Assembly (NCBI RefSeq): GCF_013414345.1
Contig: NZ_CP058670.1
Location: 2,232,001 to 2,296,000, forward strand
Length of the DNA stretch: 64,000 nucleotides
Origin: Microcella indica
GTDB lineage: Bacteria > Actinomycetota > Actinomycetes > Actinomycetales > Microbacteriaceae
Direction: 5' to 3'
Under the pieces are notes generated by a model that was not told where the DNA came from, ran no database searches, and saw nothing but the letters and a program-made list of their open reading frames with translations. Shown here piece after piece: positions 57,560 through 64,000 of the stretch (the stretch's first letter is position 1; every line of letters starts with the position of its first letter). The position numbers were made by a program, and so were the translations under genes.

Positions 57560-57690
57560 GGAATTCCCCCTCGATAAACAGTCGTGCTGGTGTGCGCATT
57601 GAGTGTAGAGGCTGCGAAATGCGGGCGCACTTTATGGGCTCTTCGCAGTTGAGGGGGTAGGTCGGTAGCGCGTCGGGGTCTGGAGACAGG

Positions 57691-57747
57691 GTCGAGGTCT
57701 TCCAGGATGGAAGTTCTTCAGGCTCACCATCCGAGAAAGACCTCGAC
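57691..57747 (+). promoter_or_regulatory. hairpin abutting the transposase start codon (copy 2)
   Basis: The same 11-bp stem (57691-57701 with 57737-57747) and inner GGATGG/CCATCC stem as in copy 1, ending one base before the GTG. Inferred to limit translation from read-through RNA. Confidence 0.6.
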
Positions 57748-59049
57748 GTGCTCAACGCTACCTTCGACCCCGCCGATCTGACTGTCTTCTGCCGTCTCGA
57801 GGAGCTCGGACTCGTGGTCGCCGGGCAGCGGATCGAGGCACATCGGGCGGTGTTGGAGTGCCGGATCGTGGAGCCGGACCAGTGGTGCCGGTGGTGCGGG
57901 GCGGAGGGTGTCTCGCGCGGCACCGAGGCGAGACGGCTCGCGCATGTCCCGTTCGGCGAGCGGCCGACGACGTTGCTGGTGCGGGTGCGCCGCTACCGGT
58001 GCTCGGGATGCGGCAGGTCGTGGCGGCAGGACAGCACCGCGGCGGCTGAGCCGAGGTCGAAGCTGTCCCGTGGAGCGCTCACCTGGGCGCTCACCGCGCT
58101 CGTCGTGGACCATCTCACGATCAGCCGAGTCGCAGCTCGGCTCGGGGTGTCCTGGCACACGGCCAACAGTGCTGTTTTGGAGGAAGGCCGTCGGAGGCTG
58201 ATCGGCGATCCGGCCCGCTTCGATGGGGTCACCGTGATCGGTGTCGATGAACACGTCTGGCGGCACACGAGGTTCGGGGACCGCTACGTGACCGTGGTCA
58301 TCGACCTGACCCCGGTGCGTGACGGGACGGGTCCGGCGCGGCTGCTGGACATGGTCGAGGGCCGATCGAAGCCGGTGTTCAAGACCTGGCTCGAGCAGCA
58401 GTCCCCGGCGTTCCGGGCCGGGATCGAGGTGGTCGCGATGGATGGGTTCACCGGCTTCAAGACCGCCGCCGCCGAAGCCCTCCCCGACGCGATCGAGGTG
58501 ATGGACCCGTTCCACGTCGTCCAGCTCGCCGGCGACGCCCTCGACCGCACCCGGCAACGCGTCCAACAGCACACCCTCGGCCACCGCGGCCACGCCGGCG
58601 ATCCGCTCTATGGTGTTCGCCGCGCCCTGCACACCGGGGAAGCGTTCCTCACCGACCGACAGCGCGCCCGCATCGAGGCGGTGTTCGCCATCGACGAGCA
58701 TGTCGAGGTCGAGACCACCTGGGCCGTCTACCAGAGCATCGTCGCCGCCTACCGGCACCCCGACCGAGCCGCCGGGCGCCGAGCCCTGCAAGCGGTGATC
58801 GACTCGCTGCGTCACGGCGTTCCCGAAGTCCTCGTCGAGCTGGGCAAGCTCGGCCGCACCCTGCATCGCCGCGCCGGCGACGTGCTGGCCTATTTCGACC
58901 TGCCCGGCACCTCGAACGGTCCAACCGAGGCGATCAACGGCCGACTCGAACACCTCCGCGGCAGTGCGCTCGGCTTCCGCAACCTCAGCAACTACATCGC
59001 CCGCAGCCTGCTCGAAAGCGGCGGATTCAGACCCCACCTACCCGCTTGA
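57748..59049 (+). CDS. ISL3-family transposase (copy 2)
   Basis: Identical in sequence to the 4932-6233 transposase (433 aa): zinc module, HTH and DDE core all intact. Both copies being intact and identical means recent movement. It is transcribed away from lsr2 and toward the downstream ABC genes. Confidence 0.95.
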   Translation: MLNATFDPADLTVFCRLEELGLVVAGQRIEAHRAVLECRIVEPDQWCRWCGAEGVSRGTEARRLAHVPFGERPTTLLVRVRRYRCSGCGRSWRQDSTAAAEPRSKLSRGALTWALTALVVDHLTISRVAARLGVSWHTANSAVLEEGRRRLIGDPARFDGVTVIGVDEHVWRHTRFGDRYVTVVIDLTPVRDGTGPARLLDMVEGRSKPVFKTWLEQQSPAFRAGIEVVAMDGFTGFKTAAAEALPDAIEVMDPFHVVQLAGDALDRTRQRVQQHTLGHRGHAGDPLYGVRRALHTGEAFLTDRQRARIEAVFAIDEHVEVETTWAVYQSIVAAYRHPDRAAGRRALQAVIDSLRHGVPEVLVELGKLGRTLHRRAGDVLAYFDLPGTSNGPTEAINGRLEHLRGSALGFRNLSNYIARSLLESGGFRPHLPA

Positions 59050-59085
59050 TTGCGAAGAGCCACTTTATGCGCTCATATCGTTCGC

Positions 59086-59149
59086 AACTCAGGCAGAGAG
59101 TGCGGTGGTGACCGGTTGACCCCGCACACACCCGATTCCTGCCTGAGTT
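59086..59149. repeat. long inverted repeat beside IS copy 2
   Basis: AACTCAGGCAG (59086-59096) and CTGCCTGAGTT (59139-59149) are perfectly complementary (11 bp), and within them GTGCGG (59099-59104) pairs with CCGCAC (59122-59127). The structure sits between the IS and the ABC operon, 95 bp before the ATPase start. It could be a leader hairpin or a mobile palindromic element. Confidence 0.6.
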
Positions 59150-59243
59150 AAGAACACGAACGGGGGGGTCCACCGGTCGGTGGACGGCAGAGTAGGCCTA
59201 ACGGCCGTTGTCGCGACCGGGCTGCCAGGCGCAGAGTAGTCGC

Positions 59244-60146
59244 ATGACCACACACGAGAACGTCGTCGAGGTGCGCGAATTGCGCAAGAATTACGGCCAT
59301 TTCGCCGCCGTCGACGGTATTGACTTCGATATTCACCGGGGCGAGACATTCGCCCTGCTCGGCCCGAACGGCGCAGGAAAGTCGACGACGATCGAGATCC
59401 TCGAGGGCTACCGCGCCCGCACCTCGGGCGAGGCCCGCGTGCTCGGCGTCGACCCCGGTCGCGGCGGCCTCGACTGGAAGGCGCGGCTCGGCATCGTGCT
59501 GCAGTCCTCCGGCGAGAGCGGCAACGTCACGGTCGTCGAGCAGCTGCGGCACTTCGCCTCGTTCTACCCGAACCCGCGCGACGTCGACGAGGTGATCGCC
59601 GCCGTCGGGCTGGAGGAGAAGCGCAGCACGCTCATCCGCAAGCTCTCGGGGGGCCAGCGTCGCCGCGTCGACGTGGCGGTCGACATCATCGGCCGCCCCG
59701 AGCTGCTGTTCTTGGACGAGCCGACGACGGGTTTCGACCCCGAGGCGCGCCGCAGCTTCTGGGGCCTCATCCGCACCCTGCAGAGCGAGGGCACGACGAT
59801 CCTCCTCACGACCCACTACCTCGACGAGGCCGCCCAGCTGGGCGACCGCGCAGGAGTCATCGCGGGTGGTCGCATGGTCGACCTCGCCCCGATCGGCGAG
59901 CTGGGCGGTGCGGATGCTCGCATTCCGATCGTGCGCTGGCGCGAGTCTGGTGAGCACCGCGAGCAGCGCACCGACGCACCGGGCGCACTCGTCGCCGCCC
60001 TGCTCGACCGGCTCGGGCCGGAACCCGAGGCGCTCGAGGTGATCCGCCCGAGCCTCGAAGACGTCTATCTCGACCTCATCGGCCACGAGGCCTCGACCTC
60101 GGATGACGCAGAACCGACCACGACAGAGACGGAGGTCGCACGATGA
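59244..60146 (+). CDS. ABC transporter ATP-binding protein
   Basis: A 300-aa CcmA/DrrA-type exporter ATPase. ATG at 59244; the frame is open further upstream without support. Walker A GPNGAGKSTTIEIL, Q-loop VLQSSGES, signature LSGGQRRRVDVA, Walker B LLFLDEPTTGFDP and H-loop TTHYLDEA are complete. A C-terminal extension is typical of the DrrA group. The stop overlaps the permease start by 4 bp. Confidence 0.94.
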   Translation: MTTHENVVEVRELRKNYGHFAAVDGIDFDIHRGETFALLGPNGAGKSTTIEILEGYRARTSGEARVLGVDPGRGGLDWKARLGIVLQSSGESGNVTVVEQLRHFASFYPNPRDVDEVIAAVGLEEKRSTLIRKLSGGQRRRVDVAVDIIGRPELLFLDEPTTGFDPEARRSFWGLIRTLQSEGTTILLTTHYLDEAAQLGDRAGVIAGGRMVDLAPIGELGGADARIPIVRWRESGEHREQRTDAPGALVAALLDRLGPEPEALEVIRPSLEDVYLDLIGHEASTSDDAEPTTTETEVAR

Positions 60147-61015
60147 GCGCGACGACGAGCACCCCCCCGGCACCCCGCACGACTTCGCACGTTGTCGGCG
60201 GCAGCATCCTGCGGGCGATCCGCCTCGGAGGCCTGCGCATCGGCTACGAGGTGCGCGCGTACTTCCGCCAGGGCGACACCGTGTTCTTCACGTTCCTGTT
60301 CCCGGTCGTCATGCTCACGATCTTCAGCGTGTCGTTCAGCCAGGCGAGCTTCGGCCAGACAGCCGACGGCGACGACGTGAGCGCCGCGTGGTTCTACCTG
60401 CCCGCAATGCTCGCCGCCGGGCTGCTGCTGAGCGGTGTGCAGAACCTCGCGATCGATATCGCGCTCGAGAAGAGCGACGGCACGCTCAAGCGGCTCGCAG
60501 GCTCTCCCCTTCCGGTGGTGAGCTACTTCATCGGCAAGCTCGGGCAGTCGTTCGTCACGGGACTCGCGCAGGCCGCGGTGCTGCTCGCCCTCGGCTTCAC
60601 CGTCTTCGGCGTGCCCCTGCCGGAGGAGCCGCAGAACTGGCTCGTGTTCGCGTGGGTGTTCGTGCTCGGTGTCGTCACCTCGGCGATCCTCGGCATCGCC
60701 CTCTCCGCTGTTCCGCGCAGCGGCAAGAGCGCGACGGCCGTAGTCATCCCGATCACGCTCGTGCTGCAGTTCATCTCGGGTGTGTACCTCGCGTTCAGCA
60801 ACCTGCCGGACTGGCTGCAGAACTTCGCGAGCGTCTTCCCCCTCAAGTGGATGGCGCAGGGCATGCGCAGCGTGTTCCTGCCCGAGGAGCTCGTGATTCT
60901 CGAGCCGAACGAGTCGTGGGAGCTGCCCGGGGTCGCCCTGGTGCTGGGTCTGTGGCTCGTCGTCGGTCTTGTGCTCGCCCGCCTCACCTTCCGCTGGATC
61001 CGCAAGGACAGCTGA
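60143..61015 (+). CDS. ABC-2 type exporter permease
   Basis: A 290-aa membrane permease with six helices (first about residues 47-69, last about 264-283). ABC-2 signatures are LKRLAGSPLPVVSYFIGK and LQNFASVFPLKWMAQGMR. Partner of the preceding ATPase; together they export an unknown substrate (drug, peptide or lipid). Its stop abuts the sensor kinase start. Confidence 0.92.
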   Translation: MSATTSTPPAPRTTSHVVGGSILRAIRLGGLRIGYEVRAYFRQGDTVFFTFLFPVVMLTIFSVSFSQASFGQTADGDDVSAAWFYLPAMLAAGLLLSGVQNLAIDIALEKSDGTLKRLAGSPLPVVSYFIGKLGQSFVTGLAQAAVLLALGFTVFGVPLPEEPQNWLVFAWVFVLGVVTSAILGIALSAVPRSGKSATAVVIPITLVLQFISGVYLAFSNLPDWLQNFASVFPLKWMAQGMRSVFLPEELVILEPNESWELPGVALVLGLWLVVGLVLARLTFRWIRKDS

Positions 61016-62182
61016 GTGGCTAGGCTCGGCCGCATGACGGCGAGGCGCTGGTGGTGGGTCGCTGTGCTCGGCATGGCGGCCCTCACCGGCGTGCTCGCCA
61101 TCGTCAACCTGCAGACTCCGTGGCGCCTCACGCTCGCCCTCACGGGCATCGCCCTGCTGGTCGTCGCGTGGGCCGTTGTCGGCGACCGTCGCGCGGAGTC
61201 GGAGGCACCGTCGTGGACGCTCGTGCTGCTCGTCACCGCCGCCGCCGGCATCGGCACAGCCGGGTACCCGACCCTCGCGATCCTGCAGGCGCTCGCGTAC
61301 CCGATCTCGTGGGTCTTCGCGGCCCGCTCGCGTGACGCCGTCGTCGGCAACGTGCTCATCGCCGTGGCGGTCGGCGTCGGTTTCGCCATCGGCATCGGCA
61401 CCGGGCCGGAAGACATCATCCAGATCCTCGTGACGCAGTCGCTCGCCCTCGGGTTCAGCCTCGCGATGGGCTTCTGGATCACCCGGATGGTCGAGCTCGG
61501 CGAAGAGCGGGGCCGCCTGCTCACCGAGCTGCAGGGCGCGCAGGAGCAGATCGCCGCCCTGCACCGCGACGCCGGAGCCGCCGCCGAGCGCGAGCACCTC
61601 GCCCGCGAACTGCACGACACGATCGCGCAAGACCTCACGGGGCTCGTCATGCTCGCCCAGCGCGCACGGCGGGAGGGCGCGGGCGCGGTGGAGACGCTCG
61701 CGCTCATCGAGGAGAACGCGCGCGGCGTGCTCGCCGAGACGCGCGCACTCGTGGCGGCGGGCGCGAGCGTCGAGACCGGCGAGACCCGTCTCGATCTGCT
61801 CAACGCTCTGCGCCGCATCGCCGAGCGCTTCCAGCGCGAGACGGGCATCACCGTCACCGTGCAGGGGCCGGAGAGGCTCGTGCTGCCGCGCGACCTCGAG
61901 GTGGTCGTGCTGCGCTGTGCGCAGGAGGCGCTCGCGAATGCGCGCAAGCATGCGCGAGCATCCCGCATCGAGGTGGGGCTCGTCGCGGGGGACGGCGCCG
62001 TGCGCGTCACCGTGACCGACGACGGCATCGGCTTCGACCCGGACGACGCACCAGACGGGTTCGGGCTGCCCGGCATGCGCGACCGCCTCGCCCTCGTGGG
62101 CGGCTCGCTCAGCGTCACGAGCGCCCCCGGTGAGGGCACGCGGCTCACCGCCGAGGTAAGCGTGCAGGAGCTCGCGCTGTGA
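61016..62182 (+). CDS. NarL/LiaS-type sensor histidine kinase
   Basis: A 388-aa kinase (GTG at 61016 directly after the permease stop; an ATG 6 codons on is an alternative). About six N-terminal helices (residues 10-155) act as an intramembrane sensor. A coiled coil leads to HisKA_3 with the phospho-His in LARELHDTIAQDLTGLV (about residue 200), and a HATPase domain ends GFGLPGMRDRLALVGG. Membrane-embedded sensors next to exporter genes typically detect antibiotics or membrane stress. Overlaps its regulator by 4 bp. Confidence 0.92.
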   Translation: MARLGRMTARRWWWVAVLGMAALTGVLAIVNLQTPWRLTLALTGIALLVVAWAVVGDRRAESEAPSWTLVLLVTAAAGIGTAGYPTLAILQALAYPISWVFAARSRDAVVGNVLIAVAVGVGFAIGIGTGPEDIIQILVTQSLALGFSLAMGFWITRMVELGEERGRLLTELQGAQEQIAALHRDAGAAAEREHLARELHDTIAQDLTGLVMLAQRARREGAGAVETLALIEENARGVLAETRALVAAGASVETGETRLDLLNALRRIAERFQRETGITVTVQGPERLVLPRDLEVVVLRCAQEALANARKHARASRIEVGLVAGDGAVRVTVTDDGIGFDPDDAPDGFGLPGMRDRLALVGGSLSVTSAPGEGTRLTAEVSVQELAL

Positions 62183-62796
62183 TCCGCGTACTCGTGGCCG
62201 ACGACCACGCGGTCGTGCGCGCCGGCATCGTGTCGCTCCTCGAGGCCGAGGACGGCATCGAGGTGGTCGGCGAGGCGGTCGACGGTGAGGATGCCGTGGG
62301 TCGCGCCCTCGCGCTGCGCCCCGATCTCGTCGTCATGGATGTCAGGATGCCCGGGCTCACGGGCGACCAGGCGACGGCGCGCATTCGGGAGAGCGCGCCG
62401 GAGATCCGCGTGCTCGTGCTCACGACCTACGAGTCGGATGCGAGCATCCTCGCCGCGATCGAGGCGGGCGCGAGCGGATACCTGCTGAAGGCCGCCCCGG
62501 CCGAGGAGCTCGTCGCGGGGGTGCGCTCGGTCGCCGCGGGCGAGGTCGCCCTCTCGCCGTCGATCGCCGCGCAGCTCGTGACGCGCATGCGCGAGCCGGC
62601 GCCTGCCGCGCTCACGCCGCGCGAGACGGAGGTGCTGCGGCTCGTCGCCGAAGGGCTCTCGAACCGCGAGATCGGCGAGCGCCTCTTCCTCGGCGAGGCG
62701 ACCGTGAAGACGCACCTGCTGCGCACTTTCGAGAAGCTCGGCGTGAGCGACCGCACGCGCGCGGTGACCCTCGCGATGGAGCGCGGGCTCCTCTAG
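62179..62796 (+). CDS. LuxR/NarL-family response regulator
   Basis: A 205-aa regulator from the GTG at 62179. The receiver has VADDHAVVRAG, phospho-Asp VVMDVRMPG and conserved TTYESD. The C-terminal LuxR HTH is LTPRETEVLRLVAEGLSNRE...TVKTHLLRTFEKLGV. Cotranscribed with its kinase and probably the target exporter, giving a four-gene regulated export unit. Confidence 0.95.
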   Translation: MIRVLVADDHAVVRAGIVSLLEAEDGIEVVGEAVDGEDAVGRALALRPDLVVMDVRMPGLTGDQATARIRESAPEIRVLVLTTYESDASILAAIEAGASGYLLKAAPAEELVAGVRSVAAGEVALSPSIAAQLVTRMREPAPAALTPRETEVLRLVAEGLSNREIGERLFLGEATVKTHLLRTFEKLGVSDRTRAVTLAMERGLL

Positions 62797-62836
62797 CCGA
62801 AAGCGCAGCGGCCACGGCGTGATCGCCGCGCGGCTT

Positions 62837-62933
62837 CTCCACAATTCAGGAGTTTCTGCAGCGGGTGCCTGGTGACACGCCGACGGCGCCCCCGTGCGGG
62901 CCATTTGGCGGCTCTCACTCCTGAATTGTGGAG
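62837..62933. repeat. 17-bp perfect inverted repeat, 63-nt spacer
   Basis: CTCCACAATTCAGGAGT (62837-62853) and ACTCCTGAATTGTGGAG (62917-62933) are exact complements, in the 170-bp gap between the converging response regulator gene and murB. The AT-containing arms are unusual against the surrounding GC. It resembles a miniature palindromic repeat; no open frame in it. Confidence 0.75.
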
Positions 62934-62966
62934 GTGACAGCCTCAAGTGGGTGCTGTAGGCCGGGA

Positions 62967-64000
62967 CTAGAGCTCGACGCCGAGGAAGACCGGCTCGGGG
63001 TGCAGCACGACGCCGAACTCGCTCATGACGCGCGTCTGGATGTACCGTGCGAGCTCGGCGAGCTCGGCCGCCGTCGCTCCGCCCGTGTTGACGAGCGCGA
63101 GCGTGTGCTTGCGCGAGACGGCCGCGCGGGAGGAGCCGAGTGCGAAGCCGCGGCGAATGCCGGAGTGCTCGATGAGCCACGCGGCGCTGAGCTTGACGGT
63201 TCCCTCGACGACGGGCGGCGGCGGGGCGGGCTCGGCGCCGAGCGGCACGGCGCGCGTCGGCGCCTCCGGCTGTTGCGCCCAGCGCGGCGCCTCCCCTGGC
63301 AGAGTTCGGGCGAAAGCCTCGCTCACGATGGGGTTGGTGAAGAACGATCCGGCGCTCACCGAGTCGGGGTCGTCGGGGTCGAGCACCATGCCCTTCGCGG
63401 CCCGCAGCGCGAGCACCGCGGCGCGCACACCGACGAGGGGCGCGGTATCGCCGATCTCGACGCCGAGGGCGTCGGCGAGCTGGGCGTAGCGCACGGGTCG
63501 GCTACGAGCATCCTCGTCGGCGCCCAGGGCGAGGTCGATGCTCAGCACGACCGCGCGACGCCCCTGCTTGATGCTGCTCGTGCGGTAGCCGAGCTCGAGC
63601 AGGGGCGCGGGCCACGTCGCGCGCTCCCCCGAGTCGAGGTCGAGCACCTCGACGGCGACGAGGCTCTCGGCGAGCTCCTGCCCGTAGGCGCCGATGTTCT
63701 GGATGGGGGCGGCTCCGCACGAGCCCGGGATGCCCGACAGCGCCTCGAGCCCCGAGAAGCCCTGGCGCACGGTGTGCTCGACGAGCGCCTCCCACGGCTC
63801 CCCGGCCTGCACGCGCAGGCGGATGGGGCGCGCCGAGCCGGGCGCATCCGGCAGTCGCTCGATGCCCCGCGTCGCGACCCGCACGACGACGCCCTCGACG
63901 CCGTCATCGCCGACGAGCACGTTGGAGCCGCCGCCGAGCACGAGCCACGGCTCGCCCACGCGGTCGGCCTCGAGCACCGTCTCGACGAGATGGTCGGTCT
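62967..64000 (-). CDS. murB: UDP-N-acetylmuramate dehydrogenase (partial, N-terminus off window)
   Basis: FAD/NADPH enzyme that makes UDP-MurNAc for peptidoglycan. The visible part has GGGSNVLVGDDG, the FAD-binding GIPGSCGAAPIQNIGAYGQE and GSFFTNP with the proton-donating Ser. It closes with the C-terminal lobe's KLSAAWLIEHSG, RRGFALG and FGVVLHPEP. Only the first tens of residues lie beyond 64000. Near aspC-secE, as in related actinobacteria. Confidence 0.95.
   Translation of the reverse strand, partial: TDHLVETVLEADRVGEPWLVLGGGSNVLVGDDGVEGVVVRVATRGIERLPDAPGSARPIRLRVQAGEPWEALVEHTVRQGFSGLEALSGIPGSCGAAPIQNIGAYGQELAESLVAVEVLDLDSGERATWPAPLLELGYRTSSIKQGRRAVVLSIDLALGADEDARSRPVRYAQLADALGVEIGDTAPLVGVRAAVLALRAAKGMVLDPDDPDSVSAGSFFTNPIVSEAFARTLPGEAPRWAQQPEAPTRAVPLGAEPAPPPPVVEGTVKLSAAWLIEHSGIRRGFALGSSRAAVSRKHTLALVNTGGATAAELAELARYIQTRVMSEFGVVLHPEPVFLGVEL

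Larger units (their letters stand above)
57637..59061 (+). mobile_element. ISL3-family insertion sequence, copy 2
   Basis: 1425 bp, the same length, ends and orientation as copy 1 (4821-6245); proteins from all compared frames are identical, so the copies are essentially unchanged from each other. Flanked by an exact 8-bp duplication ACTTTATG (57629-57636 and 59062-59069). It lies between lsr2 and an ABC-transporter operon, in intergenic DNA, 70 bp upstream of lsr2. Confidence 0.95.

Noticed and set aside
57637-59061. IS copy 2 interrupting a coding gene
   Set aside because: Flanks joined without the IS give no open frame; it sits in the lsr2/ABC intergenic region.

Overview
The window is high-GC DNA (frequent GTG starts, overlapping ATGA/GTGA gene junctions, strong C/G third-position bias) from an actinobacterium, most likely a member of the Microbacteriaceae. 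The evidence is the gene content and order (dnaX-recR and lysC-asd; secE-nusG-rplK-rplA beside tRNA-Trp and an aspartate aminotransferase; rplJ-rplL; an Lsr2-like protein; NusG with a long acidic N-terminus). The species cannot be named from sequence reading alone. Both ends are cut inside genes: an SGNH-hydrolase lipoprotein on the left and murB on the right.

Layout. 0-3.9 kb: two SGNH hydrolases, asd and lysC (minus strand). 3.9-12.8 kb: an accessory island between lysC and recR. It holds a 130-aa orphan gene, a DUF3800 gene split by an ISL3-family IS, a type ISP restriction-modification gene split by an IS3-family IS and also frameshifted, a 273-aa conserved hypothetical protein, and a DUF488 protein. 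12.8-19.7 kb: recR, dnaX, an NAD(P)-binding protein, and the coupled pta-ackA pair. 19.9-21.7 kb: a Rieske/FAD oxidoreductase, the SRP RNA and tRNA-Ser(GGA). 21.8-26.2 kb: a three-gene, overlapping XRE/DUF2975/giant-membrane-protein operon behind a palindrome-rich promoter. 26.2-39.5 kb: a HerA-like ATPase, a coupled alditol oxidase-glycerate kinase pair, a saccharopine-dehydrogenase-like protein, PAP2 phosphatase, MFS efflux, a GH1 glucosidase preceded by a LacI stump, the transsulfuration genes (cystathionine beta-synthase, cystathionine gamma-synthase/lyase), and a DUF3105-DUF305 pair. 39.5-46.2 kb: an ABC exporter, then a carbohydrate ABC importer (two permeases plus binding protein) facing its LacI regulator, with two near-identical operators. 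46.3-55.9 kb: ribosomal protein and transcription genes (rplL, rplJ with an L10 leader, rplA, rplK, nusG, secE, tRNA-Trp). These are interrupted by an epimerase, a two-component system, a 35-aa membrane microprotein, a quinone-oxidoreductase-like enzyme and a GNAT acetyltransferase. 56-64 kb: aspartate aminotransferase, lsr2, a second copy of the same ISL3 element, an ABC-2 exporter with a NarL-type two-component system, and murB.

The most informative region is the island. Both ISs can be removed exactly on paper (8-bp duplication for ISL3, 3-bp for IS3), and each host frame then closes perfectly. The restriction operon was therefore intact recently and has since been inactivated by two unrelated transposons and a frameshift. 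The second ISL3 copy lies about 70 bp upstream of lsr2, which encodes the xenogeneic silencer. I found no CRISPR array, no integrase and no clearly new multi-gene machine. The best candidates for undescribed biology are the XRE/DUF2975/membrane operon, the island's 273-aa and 130-aa proteins, and the 35-aa microprotein with its structured leader.
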